DNA of 64,000 nt from contig JADJPD010000012.1 of the NCBI GenBank assembly GCA_016713435.1, positions 124,001 to 188,000 on the forward strand. Direction: 5' to 3'. The translations under genes and the position numbers were made by a program. Source of the DNA: Gemmatimonadota bacterium. Lineage in GTDB: Bacteria > Gemmatimonadota > Gemmatimonadetes > Gemmatimonadales > GWC2-71-9. Shown here one piece after another: positions 26,856-35,152 of this stretch (position 1 is its first letter; each line of letters starts with the position of its first letter). The notes below the pieces were generated by a model. It searched no databases. It worked only from the letters and a program-made list of their open reading frames with translations, and was not told the DNA's origin.

Positions 26856-28087
26856 TGCGCGGCCTCGTCGCCGGCCCAGCGGAGGCGCGGCGCCTGGTCC
26901 ACCATCGTCTGCGGCGTCAGGGCGGGGGCCACCCGTTCCGCGGCATCCAGCAGTGAGATGAAGAAGCTCCGGAGCAGGATCAGCGCTGGCGGGTTCTGCT
27001 GGACCACGAGCGCGAAGAGCCGCACGGGGGCAAAGGGCACGTCGCCGGTGCCGTCCCGGTCCAGGTCGTAGCCGGTGTAGCGGTCCCAGAAGTTGCCCCG
27101 GAACTCGCTCGAGGCGTGGACGCTGTTGGTGGCGACGTCGAAGCTGTTGCCCTCGAACCGGTTCCCGAGGAAGCGGGTGTCGACCGCGTTGGCCATCACC
27201 TGCGCCCCCCACCCGTTGCCCAGGAACTCGTTGCCGGTGAAGGTCACGCGCGTGGTTCCCTCGGCGTACACGCCCACGGAGTTGGCGCGGAAGCGGTTGT
27301 GGTCCAGCTCGCTGTCGCTGATGTCCTTGAGCAGGAGCCCGTAGGTGGCACTGCCCCAGCTGTCCTCGAAGCGGTTCCGCGTCATGCGCACCCGCCTGCT
27401 GTACATCACGGCCACGCCGGCACCGTTGTGGAGGAACCGGTTCCCCTCGTACGTGTTGCCGTCCGAGAACATGAAGTGGATCCCGTAGCGGTGGTTGCCG
27501 GCGCTCAGGTTCCCGGCCACCCGGCTGTCGGTGGTGAACTCGAAGTAGATCCCGTCTCGGTGCCCGCTCAGGTCATTGTCCTCGATCACGAGGTGCGAGG
27601 AGCTCCAGGAGTGGATGGCGTTGCCCGACAGGCTCTCCAGCCGCCCCGTGCCGCGGGCCACGACCCGGCGCACCACGCAGCCGGTCACCTTGGAGAGATA
27701 GAGGCCGAAGAAGGTGTTGGTGAACCGGAGGTCTTCGAGCCGGCACCCCCGTGCCCCAGCCACCTTGAGCGCCGCCCGGTCTTCCGCGGCGGAAGGCGGG
27801 ATGTCCCGGAACTCGAGACCCCGGAGGGTCACGCTGTCGGCGGTGACGGTGAGCAGGGTGAAGGGACCACCGTAGAGCACCGTGCCCGGCTCGCCCGTGA
27901 GGGTGAGCGGGACACGGATGGTGAGGGGGCCCTCGCGATACGCACCGCGGCCCAGCCGGATGGTGTCCCCGCTGTCCGCCGCGGCGAGCGCCGCGCCGAG
28001 GGTCGGGTACGCCGTGCCGGGCCCCGCCACGATCTGTCGCGGCGGGCCGGCCAGGACGGCCACGGCGGCGAGGGCCCAGTGGATCAC
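26852..28087 (-). CDS. nosD: NosD, periplasmic NosZ maturation protein
   Basis: 411 residues from a GTG that overlaps the nosL stop. A signal peptide is followed by a right-handed parallel beta-helix (CASH/NosD repeats), seen as repeating GNxFxxNxxGV/xxNRFxxNxxG units from about 90 to 340. It delivers copper to apo-NosZ and docks on NosFY. The C-terminal amphipathic stretch FALVVQQNPPALILLRSFF is the membrane/NosY contact in this family. Confidence 0.92.
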   Translation of the reverse strand: MIHWALAAVAVLAGPPRQIVAGPGTAYPTLGAALAAADSGDTIRLGRGAYREGPLTIRVPLTLTGEPGTVLYGGPFTLLTVTADSVTLRGLEFRDIPPSAAEDRAALKVAGARGCRLEDLRFTNTFFGLYLSKVTGCVVRRVVARGTGRLESLSGNAIHSWSSSHLVIEDNDLSGHRDGIYFEFTTDSRVAGNLSAGNHRYGIHFMFSDGNTYEGNRFLHNGAGVAVMYSRRVRMTRNRFEDSWGSATYGLLLKDISDSELDHNRFRANSVGVYAEGTTRVTFTGNEFLGNGWGAQVMANAVDTRFLGNRFEGNSFDVATNSVHASSEFRGNFWDRYTGYDLDRDGTGDVPFAPVRLFALVVQQNPPALILLRSFFISLLDAAERVAPALTPQTMVDQAPRLRWAGDEAAQ

Positions 28088-28533
28088 GACCCGTGCCCCA
28101 GCTGGTGATCCGCCGGGGCGGCGGACAGGACCTCGCCCCAGGTGAGGAGCGTCCCGCCGAGTGCCGCGCGGACACTGTCGGCCTCGGCGCCGGGGCGGAG
28201 GGCCACCAGCCCGCTCGCCATCGGGGTGCGGAGCGTGTCGGTGCGGAGGTACACCGCCGAGTCGGCAGGGAGCCAGGAGGCCTGGTCCACGTAGCTCACC
28301 ACCCAGCCCCGGGCGCCGGGGGCGCCCTGAAGCCACGCCGCGAGGCAGCCCACGTCGTCGAACACCAGCAGGCGGCCGCCTTCGGTCCGGGCCTCCGCGG
28401 CAAACCGCGGGTCGCTGATGGTCATGTGGCAGTGCTCGCACGGTTCCGCCCCGTAGCCGATGGGGCGCGGGCCGCCGGCAGCGCAGGCGGCCAGGGCCAG
28501 GGTCAGCAGGGCGGTGGCGAGGTCGCGGCGCAT
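28084..28533 (-). CDS. nosL: NosL, copper chaperone lipoprotein
   Basis: 149 residues. The signal peptide ends in a lipobox (LALAACAAG), so the protein is anchored facing the periplasm. The PCEHCHM motif (Cys, Cys, His, Met) is the Cu(I) site, and FDDVGCLAAWLQ follows as in NosL. It feeds copper to NosD/NosZ. It starts 2 nt after the preceding membrane-protein gene. Confidence 0.92.
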   Translation of the reverse strand: MRRDLATALLTLALAACAAGGPRPIGYGAEPCEHCHMTISDPRFAAEARTEGGRLLVFDDVGCLAAWLQGAPGARGWVVSYVDQASWLPADSAVYLRTDTLRTPMASGLVALRPGAEADSVRAALGGTLLTWGEVLSAAPADHQLGHGS

Positions 28534-28535
28534 GG

Positions 28536-29132
28536 TCAGGCCTCGGCGGGGGCCCGGCGCGCGAGGCGGAACTCGCGCACGCTGAGGAGCACGGCCAGGG
28601 TCACGGCCACGATCAGGATCCAGCCCCCGGTCGCGGGCAGGCTCGTGGCGTGGAAGTTGAGCAGCTGCTTGCTGCCGATCAGTGGCGGCTGGTACGTCAT
28701 CCCCGGGATCTTGATGATGGCGTGCGGGTCCAGGTTGTGGCCGTAGTCGTAGCCCCAGCGCCAGAAGTCGTACAGGCCCGCCACCGAGCCGAGCACGAAG
28801 AGCGTGGCAAAGCCGTAGAGCATCCAGCGCCGGCCGGCGGCGGCCGCCACCACGCCCACGCCGATGAGCCCCGCCAGCAGCCACGGCATGAAGCGCAGCT
28901 CCGGGATGTCGGCCGGCGTGATCACCTTCATGCCGATGTAGTGGTTCAGGTTGTTGATGCTGTTGAGATCCTGCGGCTTCTCCCCCGTCACCTGGTTCAC
29001 CGCGATGTAGAGGCCCAGCCCCTCGGGATACTGCGGGGCCTGGAGGGCGATGTGCCACAGCGGGAACACGTACGCCAGCGTGAGCGCGAGCGCCGCGGCG
29101 GCGAGCAGGAGGCGGGTGCTCTTGGTCATCAT
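28536..29132 (-). CDS. Conserved nos-cluster membrane protein
   Basis: 198 residues with four hydrophobic segments (about 7-25, 84-101, 104-126, 168-185) and a periplasmic loop rich in conserved-looking aromatic, Asn and His residues (NSINNLNHYIGMKVI, DFWRWGYDYGHNLDPHAIIKIP). The position between nosZ and nosL is one where clade II clusters commonly encode an uncharacterised membrane protein (sometimes called NosB); identity with that family is likely but not shown. Two ATGs in tandem mark the start. Confidence 0.8.
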   Translation of the reverse strand: MMTKSTRLLLAAAALALTLAYVFPLWHIALQAPQYPEGLGLYIAVNQVTGEKPQDLNSINNLNHYIGMKVITPADIPELRFMPWLLAGLIGVGVVAAAAGRRWMLYGFATLFVLGSVAGLYDFWRWGYDYGHNLDPHAIIKIPGMTYQPPLIGSKQLLNFHATSLPATGGWILIVAVTLAVLLSVREFRLARRAPAEA

Positions 29133-29184
29133 TGGTTCCGCTCCGGTGCCGGCGCCCCCGGGTGGGGACGCCGGCCGGTGGAGG

Positions 29185-31152
29185 TCAGGACTGCGACGGG
29201 TTGTTGTAGGTCAGCTTCACGCCCGAGCCCTTCGGCGACACCCGGATGTACCCCTGCATCTCCTGGTGCAGCGCCGAGCAGAAGTCGGTGCAGTAGAAGG
29301 GGAACACCCCGACCTTCTGCGGCACCCAGAGGCTGGTGCGCGTGGCGCCCGGCATCACCAGCAGCTCGGCGTCCTGCTGGCCCGTGATCGCGAAGCCGTG
29401 CGGCACGTCCCAGTCCTGCTCGAGGTTGGTCATGTGGAAGTACACGCTGTCGCCCACCTCGATGCCCTCGATGTTGTCCGGGGCAAAGTGGCTGCGGATC
29501 ATGGTGCCGTACACGTGCACCTCGCGCCCGCGGCGCTCCACCCGCGCGTCCTTCTCCGACTTCACCGCGTCCGGGTTGCGACTGGTGGCGAGGTCATAGG
29601 TGCGCACCTGGCGATCCTTGATGAGTGACGCCTGGATGGCCTGCGCGTAGTGGGGCTCGCCGATGGTGGGGAAGTCGAGCAGGAGCTGCATCTTGGCGCC
29701 GGTGATGTCGATGAGCTGCGCCGACTGGGTGAGCTCCGGGCCGGTCGGGAGGTAGCGGTCCTTGGTGATCTTGTTGAGCGCGATCACGTACTTGCCGTAG
29801 GGCTTCCGGGTGTCGCCGCCGGGGACCAGCAGGTGCCCGATCGAGTAGTAGGTCGGGATCCGGTCCAGCACCTGGCAGTCCTTCACCGACCACTTCACGA
29901 TTTCCGACGACACGAACATCGACGTGTAGGCGTTGCCGGCGTCGTCGAACTCGTTGTGCAGGGGGCCGAGGCCCGGCTGCTGCACCTCGCAGCTGAGCGC
30001 CGACTCGTACTTGACCACCGGGATCCCGCGCACATCCCCGGTGAAGTCCTTGGCCTGGATGGCGGCCTGGAACTTGGCGAACGAGAACACGGGGATCACC
30101 GTCGCCAGCTTGCCGCCCGCCGCCATGAACTCGCCCGACGGGTTGACGTCCACCCCGTGCGGCGACTTGGGCGTCGGCAGGTAGTAGACCACGCCGGGGC
30201 AGTCGGCCACCTCGAGCACCGGGGCGCCGGAGCGGGTGTCCGCCCGGGCCACGCCGTCCTCGCCCCGGAGGGTGTGGACGTAGGTGGCGGGCATGGTCTT
30301 GGCCTTCCCCTGGGCCACGCACTCCTCGGCTCGCTTCCAGTTGACGGCGGCGATATAGTCCTTGTCGTTCTGCGAGGCGTTGCGCTCCTTGAGCGTGCTG
30401 GCCTGCTCGGTGTTGTACGAGGTGAAGAACGCCCACCCGTGCGACGGGCCCTTGCCCGGCCGCGCCAGGTCATAGTCGAAGCCCGGCATGTGGATCTGGA
30501 ACGCCAGCGACAGGGCGCCGCTCGCCGAGTCCACCTTCACGAAGGAGATCAGGCCGTCGAAGGTCTCCTTGTAAGTGCTGATCGGCACGTCGCGCTGCGG
30601 GGTCGGGACGCTGAAGCGGGTGGCGCCCACCACGTACTCGGTGTTCTGGGTGGTGAAGGGCGACGCGTGATTGCCCGCCGCATTCGGGATCTCGATGATC
30701 TCCTCGGTCTCCATCTTGGTGAGGTCGATCCGCGCGATGCGGGGGGTGTTGTTGCCGTTGATGAAGATCCAGCGGCCGTCGTGCAGGCCGTCGGTCATCG
30801 ACAGCGACGGGTGGTGCGCATCGTCCCAGGGTACGAAGCCATAGCTCGTCTCGAGCATCGCCTTCGTCTCCTGGCTGTAGCCGTACCCCTTCTCGCCATC
30901 CTGGGCGAACACCGGGATCACCCGGAGCAGGCGGCCCGAGGGCAGGCCGTAGACCGCCAGCTGCCCGGAGAAGCCGCCCGACAGGAAGGCGTAGAACTCG
31001 TCGTACTGGCCCGGCGCCACGTAGACGCGGCTCGCCGCGTCCCCGGCCATCCCGGCCTGGGTCGTGGTGGGCTTGCCGCAGGCGCCGAGCGCCACGCTGG
31101 CGAGCAGGAGCCCGGCGAGAGCGCGGCGGGCGGGGACGAACGGGGCCGACAT
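29185..31152 (-). CDS. nosZ: Nitrous oxide reductase, clade II (Sec-dependent)
   Basis: 655 residues. The ATG at 31152 is 8 nt after an AGGAGG; ATGs at 31158 and 31176 are less well placed. The Sec-type signal has no twin-arginine motif and ends in a lipobox-like ASVALGAC, typical of clade II enzymes. The beta-propeller holds CuZ-type histidines (DAHHPS, NHAS, SPHGVD, HNEF, PHYAQA). The C-terminal cupredoxin domain has the CuA motif FYCTDFCSALHQEMQGY. It reduces N2O to N2 in the periplasm. The gene follows a cytochrome c gene that probably supplies electrons. Confidence 0.96.
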   Translation of the reverse strand: MSAPFVPARRALAGLLLASVALGACGKPTTTQAGMAGDAASRVYVAPGQYDEFYAFLSGGFSGQLAVYGLPSGRLLRVIPVFAQDGEKGYGYSQETKAMLETSYGFVPWDDAHHPSLSMTDGLHDGRWIFINGNNTPRIARIDLTKMETEEIIEIPNAAGNHASPFTTQNTEYVVGATRFSVPTPQRDVPISTYKETFDGLISFVKVDSASGALSLAFQIHMPGFDYDLARPGKGPSHGWAFFTSYNTEQASTLKERNASQNDKDYIAAVNWKRAEECVAQGKAKTMPATYVHTLRGEDGVARADTRSGAPVLEVADCPGVVYYLPTPKSPHGVDVNPSGEFMAAGGKLATVIPVFSFAKFQAAIQAKDFTGDVRGIPVVKYESALSCEVQQPGLGPLHNEFDDAGNAYTSMFVSSEIVKWSVKDCQVLDRIPTYYSIGHLLVPGGDTRKPYGKYVIALNKITKDRYLPTGPELTQSAQLIDITGAKMQLLLDFPTIGEPHYAQAIQASLIKDRQVRTYDLATSRNPDAVKSEKDARVERRGREVHVYGTMIRSHFAPDNIEGIEVGDSVYFHMTNLEQDWDVPHGFAITGQQDAELLVMPGATRTSLWVPQKVGVFPFYCTDFCSALHQEMQGYIRVSPKGSGVKLTYNNPSQS

Positions 31153-31172
31153 GGGCATTCCTCCTGTCGCGG

Positions 31173-31655
31173 TCACTGGCCGCTGGGGGTGGGGGAGACG
31201 GTGCGGAGGTACTCGACGACCTCCCGGGCCTGGTCCCGGGTGAGGCCGGTGTTGGGCATCTGGGTCATCAGCTCCGCCAGGAGCTGCTTCGCCGCCGGGT
31301 GCTTGGTGTACATCTCCTCCGGGGCGAGGATCATGTTCATGATGTAGGCGGGGGTGCGCCGCTCCATGAGGCCGCCGAGCGAGGGGCCCACGTAGCGGGC
31401 ATCGAACTTGTGGCAGGCGCTACACTTGGTCTCGAAGGTCGCCTTGCCGCGCTCGGCCATGGCCGGGTCGAGCGCCCCGAGCGTCACCGCCTCGGTGACC
31501 GGGCCGATGCCATGTTCCAGCTGGAAGGCCGTGAGGGTGGTGCCGGAGGCCGCCTGGGCCCCCTGGGCGGCCGGGGCGTCTGGCTGGTCGGCCCCGCCGC
31601 CGCAGGCGCCCAGCAGGAGCGCCAGGGGAAGGGCCAGGAGGGTGCGGATGGTCAT
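31173..31655 (-). CDS. Lipoprotein mono-heme cytochrome c of the nos cluster
   Basis: 160 residues. Signal peptide with lipobox (LLLGACGGG), a low-complexity Ala/Gln linker, then a class I cytochrome c domain with heme site CSACHKF (about 83-87) and an axial Met in MTQMPNTGL. First gene of the nos transcript, and a likely membrane-tethered electron donor to NosZ in a cluster that lacks nosR, nosG and nosH in this window. Confidence 0.9.
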   Translation of the reverse strand: MTIRTLLALPLALLLGACGGGADQPDAPAAQGAQAASGTTLTAFQLEHGIGPVTEAVTLGALDPAMAERGKATFETKCSACHKFDARYVGPSLGGLMERRTPAYIMNMILAPEEMYTKHPAAKQLLAELMTQMPNTGLTRDQAREVVEYLRTVSPTPSGQ

Positions 31656-31718
31656 CGGGCTGCCTCGCAGGATCGGGATCATGGTGCGTGCTCTTGTGCC
31701 GGGCGTCAGTAATACCAT

Positions 31719-31740
31719 ATTATCATGGGCATATGATATT
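31719..31740. promoter_or_regulatory. AT-rich inverted repeat in the nos/rrf2 divergent promoter
   Basis: ATTATCAT (31719-31726) and ATGATATT (31733-31740) form an inverted repeat matching at 7 of 8 positions around a 6-bp centre, inside the only strongly AT-rich stretch nearby. Size and composition suit an Rrf2/NsrR-type operator, and the Rrf2 gene starts 75 bp to the right. The FNR-type TTGAT-N4-ATCAA is not matched. Confidence 0.55.
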
Positions 31741-31771
31741 AGAGGTTGCATGAACGCACCGTGCGCGTTCG

Positions 31772-31787
31772 ATGAAGTGTCCTTCAT
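31772..31787. promoter_or_regulatory. Palindrome ATGAAG-N4-CTTCAT
   Basis: A perfect 6-bp inverted repeat with a 4-bp centre, 28 bp before the rrf2-type ATG. The same arms and spacing occur at 48516-48531. Confidence 0.4.
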
Positions 31788-31814
31788 GCGGGGGCCCTGC
31801 GGGGAGCGGAACCG

Positions 31815-32219
31815 ATGATCCTGAGCCAGACCGCCGAGTATGCGCTGCGCGCCGTCCTCGCCATTGCCCGGGAGGCCGACGGGAAGGCCGTCGGGGCCGC
31901 CCGTATCGCCGAGGAGCTCGGCATCCCGGCCAACTACCTGTCGAAGACCCTCCACCAGCTGGCGCGGGCGGGCATCCTCGAGTCGGCGCGCGGCAAGCTC
32001 GGCGGCTTCCGCCTGGCCCGCGCCGGAGACCGGATCACGCTGCTGGAAGTGGTGGGGGAGTTCGACGACATCCGGGGGAAGCGGAGCTGCCTCCTGGGCC
32101 GGACCACCTGCAGTGACCACACCCCCTGCGTGGCCCACCACCGCTGGAAGGCGGTGGCGGAGAAGCAGGCGGCCTTCTTCCGCGACACGACGGTCGCGGA
32201 CCTCCTCCGGGCGGGCTGA
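31815..32219 (+). CDS. Rrf2 family iron-sulfur transcriptional regulator
   Basis: 134 residues. Winged helix-turn-helix typical of Rrf2 proteins (ILSQTAEYALRAVLAIA, IAEELGIPANYLSKTL, a wing with GKLGGFRLAR). Three cysteines at C-x6-C-x5-C (SCLLGRTTCSDHTPC) can hold an Fe-S cluster, as in NsrR and IscR. Divergent from the nos genes, it probably controls them in response to NO or oxygen and may control itself. NsrR versus another Rrf2 class cannot be decided here. Confidence 0.92.
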   Translation: MILSQTAEYALRAVLAIAREADGKAVGAARIAEELGIPANYLSKTLHQLARAGILESARGKLGGFRLARAGDRITLLEVVGEFDDIRGKRSCLLGRTTCSDHTPCVAHHRWKAVAEKQAAFFRDTTVADLLRAG

Positions 32220-32228
32220 GCGGGCGCG

Positions 32229-32579
32229 CTACCGCGCCCGCCGCGCCTCCAGCACCTCGCGGAGCCGCCGGGCCAGCACCTCGGCCATGAACGGCTTCTC
32301 CAGCACCGCGTCCACCCCCTCGGGAATGGCCTTGTCGGTGTAGCCGGTCATCACCAGCACCGGCAGGCCGGGCTGGAGGGCGCGCAACTGCGCCACCAGT
32401 TCCTGCCCGCTCATCTCCGGCATCACCAGGTCGGTCAGCACCGCGTCCACCCGCCACTCCCGCTCGGCCCCAAGGCGCAGGGCCTCGGCGGCGTGACGCG
32501 CCTCGATCACGGTGTAGCCCAGGCGCTCCAGCACGCGCCGGATGGTGCGGCGCACCGGCGCCTCGTCCTCCACGATCAT
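32229..32579 (-). CDS. Stand-alone receiver domain
   Basis: 116 residues, a CheY-like receiver without an output domain: acidic pair VEDEAP, phospho-acceptor Asp in TDLVMPEMSG, Thr in MTGYTD and Lys in EKPF. The start shares bases with the stop of the upstream kinase gene (TGATG-type overlap; a GTG one codon upstream is also possible). It is either the receiver partner of that kinase or the detached tail of what was one hybrid kinase. Confidence 0.88.
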   Translation of the reverse strand: MIVEDEAPVRRTIRRVLERLGYTVIEARHAAEALRLGAEREWRVDAVLTDLVMPEMSGQELVAQLRALQPGLPVLVMTGYTDKAIPEGVDAVLEKPFMAEVLARRLREVLEARRAR

Positions 32580-35023
32580 CACTGGGCCGGGTCCGCGCCG
32601 GCGTCGTGGCGCGGGAGCGCGACGGTGAAGCTGGTCCCGTGGCCCACGGTGGAGTCGCAGGCGATCCGGCCCCCGGACTGGGTGACGATCCCGAGCACGG
32701 TGGAGAGCCCCAGCCCGGTGCCCTTGCCCGGCGCCTTGGTGGTGAAGAAGGGCTCGAACATCCGGTCCCGCACCTCCGCCGTCATCCCGAGCCCCGTGTC
32801 GGCGACGCTCGTGAGGATCTCGGCGCCTTCCTGCCAGGTGCGCAGCGTGATGGTGCCACCCGCCGGCATGGCATCGCGGGCGTTCACCACCAGGTTCACC
32901 AGCACCTGCTCCAGCTGCGCCGGGTCGGCCAGCACCACGGCGGGCGCAGGGGCCAGCTCGGCCTCGAGGGCGATGTCCTCGCCGATGAGTCGCTGGAGCA
33001 GGCGGGTGAGCCCGCGGATGACGTCGTTGATGTCGAGCACCTGCGGCTGCAGCACCTGCTTGCGGCTGAAGGCGAGCAGGCCGCGGGTGAGGTAGCTGGC
33101 GCGGTCCACCGCCCGCCGGATCTCCACGATCTCCTCGTGGCCGGGGCCGGTCTCGCCCAGCTCGTGCAGCAGGAGCTCGGCGTTGCCGGTGATGGCGGTG
33201 AGCAGGTTGTTGAAGTCGTGCGCCACCCCGCCGGCGAGCTGGCCGATGGCTTCCATCTTCTGCGCCTGCCGCAGTTCGTGCTGGCTCTGCGCCAGGGCCT
33301 GCTCCGTGACCTGGCGCCGGGTGACGTCGGTGGCCACCACCAGGCGCGCGGGGCGGCCGTCGAGATGGATCTCGCTCGACTCGATCTCCACGAACCGCAG
33401 GGAGCCGTCCTTCCGGAAGTGCCGGAAGACCCCGGCGTGCCGGCGCGCGGCCGGGTCCTGCGCCGCATCCCGCTCGGCGATTGACTGGGCGAGCTGGTGC
33501 TGGTCCTCCGCGGGACGGATGTCGCGGATGGTCATGGCGAGGAATTCGTCGCGGCTCCAGCCGTAGTGCTCCACCGCGGCGTCGTTGACCGCGAGGAAAC
33601 GGAGCGTCTCGCGGTCGAACGCCCACAGCGGGGACGGGTGCCGCTCGAACAGCTGGCGGTGCGTCTCCTCGCTCTGGCGCAGCGCGGCCACGGCGTGGTC
33701 GCGCTCGGTGATGTCGTGGGCCATGCAGAGGAGGCCCCGGAGGCGGCCCTGCTCGTCGAGGAGCGGGGCATTGTGCCACTCGCAGGTGAGCCGGCGGCCG
33801 TCGCGGGTGCGGTTCTGGTTGATGGTGTGCGATTCCGCCCGGGTGGTGAGTACCTGGCCCACGACCTCACGGACGTGCGCCTCGGCGTCCGGTGGGACGA
33901 TGGTCTCGAAGAAGCTCCGCCCCACCAGCTCCGCCGACGGATACCCGAAGAGGGCTTCGGCGGCCGGATTGGCGTATGTGACGCAGCCTGTGGGGTCCGC
34001 CATGAGGAGGGCCATCGGCATGCTCTGGCGCTGCAGCTCCAGTTCGGCGAGCAGGGCGTCGCGTTCGCGCTGGAGCTGGCGCTCCCGGTCGGCGGCCTGC
34101 ACCTGGGAGGTCACGTCCACCACGAGGCCCACGATCCGGAGCGCCCGGCCGGCGGCGTCGCGTTCCACCACCTGGCCACGATCCAGCAGCCAGTGCCACT
34201 CGTCATCCGCGCCCCGCATGCGGTACTGCACCCGCACCTCCGCGGTGGCCCCGCTGAGGTGCGCGCCGAAGGCCGCCTGCACCCGGTCGCGATCGTCGGG
34301 GTGGATGCGGGCGCTCCAGCGGTCGATGGCGCCCGAGACCCAGGTCTCGCTGGTGCCGAGGAGCCGCGCCAGCGACGGACTCAGGGTGGCGCTGCCGGAG
34401 TTCAGGTCGGTGTCGTAATGCCCCTCGCCGGTGACGGCCAGGGTGAGGGCGAGCCGCCGCTCGCTGACCGCGAGCGCATCGAGCGCGGCCTGGCGGTCGC
34501 GCACCTCCTGCCGCAGCGCGATCTCGGTGCCGACGGCGGCGGCGAGGTCGCCGAGGATGCGCAGGTCGTGCGCCGTCCACTCACGCGGTTCCGGGGACGT
34601 GACGCAGAAGCTGCCGAGGACGTGACCGCGGCTTGACCGGACCGGGACCCCGGCGTAGGCCACCGTGTCGAGCTTGGTGATCGCGGGATTCCCGGCCATG
34701 ACGTGGTCGTGGCGCGCGTCGCGCACCACAAAAGGCTCGCCGCGGCGGACCACGTGCTGGCAAAACGACTCATCGGCTGGGGTGCCCCGGAGCGTGACCC
34801 AGGGCTCGCCCAGGCCGGCGGCGCTCTTGAAGAACTGGCGGTGATCGTCGACCAGGGACAGCAGGGCCACGGGCGCGCGAAGGAGGTCGCTGGCCAGCGC
34901 GGTCATCCGGTCGAACGCGGCTTCCGGTGGGGAGTCGAGGAGCCCCGTAGCCTGCAGGGCGGCGAGTCGGAGGGGGTCGTGCAGCGGGTCGATCGAGCGA
35001 GGAGCCACGGTGCATCCGTTCAA
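32579..35023 (-). CDS. GAF-PAS multidomain histidine kinase
   Basis: About 814 residues if the TTG at 35023 is used; a GTG at 35008 is equally plausible. Soluble. Order: GAF (about 20-170, with the FFKSAAGLGEP and ESFCQHVV pattern of light/redox-type GAFs), PAS (about 190-315), PAS (about 330-450), PAS (about 455-570), HisKA with AHDFNNLLTAITGNAELL (His about 600), and an ATPase with NLVVNARDAMPAGG and GTGLGLSTV. It resembles CckA-type kinases. A receiver follows immediately. The signal is unknown, though several PAS domains suggest redox or ligand sensing. Confidence 0.9.
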   Translation of the reverse strand: MNGCTVAPRSIDPLHDPLRLAALQATGLLDSPPEAAFDRMTALASDLLRAPVALLSLVDDHRQFFKSAAGLGEPWVTLRGTPADESFCQHVVRRGEPFVVRDARHDHVMAGNPAITKLDTVAYAGVPVRSSRGHVLGSFCVTSPEPREWTAHDLRILGDLAAAVGTEIALRQEVRDRQAALDALAVSERRLALTLAVTGEGHYDTDLNSGSATLSPSLARLLGTSETWVSGAIDRWSARIHPDDRDRVQAAFGAHLSGATAEVRVQYRMRGADDEWHWLLDRGQVVERDAAGRALRIVGLVVDVTSQVQAADRERQLQRERDALLAELELQRQSMPMALLMADPTGCVTYANPAAEALFGYPSAELVGRSFFETIVPPDAEAHVREVVGQVLTTRAESHTINQNRTRDGRRLTCEWHNAPLLDEQGRLRGLLCMAHDITERDHAVAALRQSEETHRQLFERHPSPLWAFDRETLRFLAVNDAAVEHYGWSRDEFLAMTIRDIRPAEDQHQLAQSIAERDAAQDPAARRHAGVFRHFRKDGSLRFVEIESSEIHLDGRPARLVVATDVTRRQVTEQALAQSQHELRQAQKMEAIGQLAGGVAHDFNNLLTAITGNAELLLHELGETGPGHEEIVEIRRAVDRASYLTRGLLAFSRKQVLQPQVLDINDVIRGLTRLLQRLIGEDIALEAELAPAPAVVLADPAQLEQVLVNLVVNARDAMPAGGTITLRTWQEGAEILTSVADTGLGMTAEVRDRMFEPFFTTKAPGKGTGLGLSTVLGIVTQSGGRIACDSTVGHGTSFTVALPRHDAGADPAQ

Positions 35024-35081
35024 TGTTCGACTCAGGGGACCGCAATATAGGCCGCGGGCCCCGGGGGCGCCCCGCGACGAA

Positions 35082-35108
35082 ACTCAGTGATCCTTCATCA
35101 AGTTCTCA
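35082..35108 (+). promoter_or_regulatory. Three CTTCA-like repeats at 11-bp spacing
   Basis: ACTCA (35082-35086), CTTCA (35093-35097) and TCTCA (35104-35108), each 11 bp apart, 45-71 bp before the ATG of the phosphoribosyltransferase-like gene. Only the middle copy is exact. Compare 56219, 57220 and 61796. Confidence 0.4.
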
Positions 35109-35152
35109 CGGAGTCCGGCCGATACTCGCAATCCCCCGGGTAAGGAGGCTTC

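Noticed and set aside
29650..31347. A 565-residue plus-strand frame opposite nosZ
   Set aside because: nosZ on the minus strand has full CuA and CuZ signatures.
31719..31740. FNR/DNR box for the nos genes
   Set aside because: The half-sites and 6-bp centre do not match TTGAT-N4-ATCAA.
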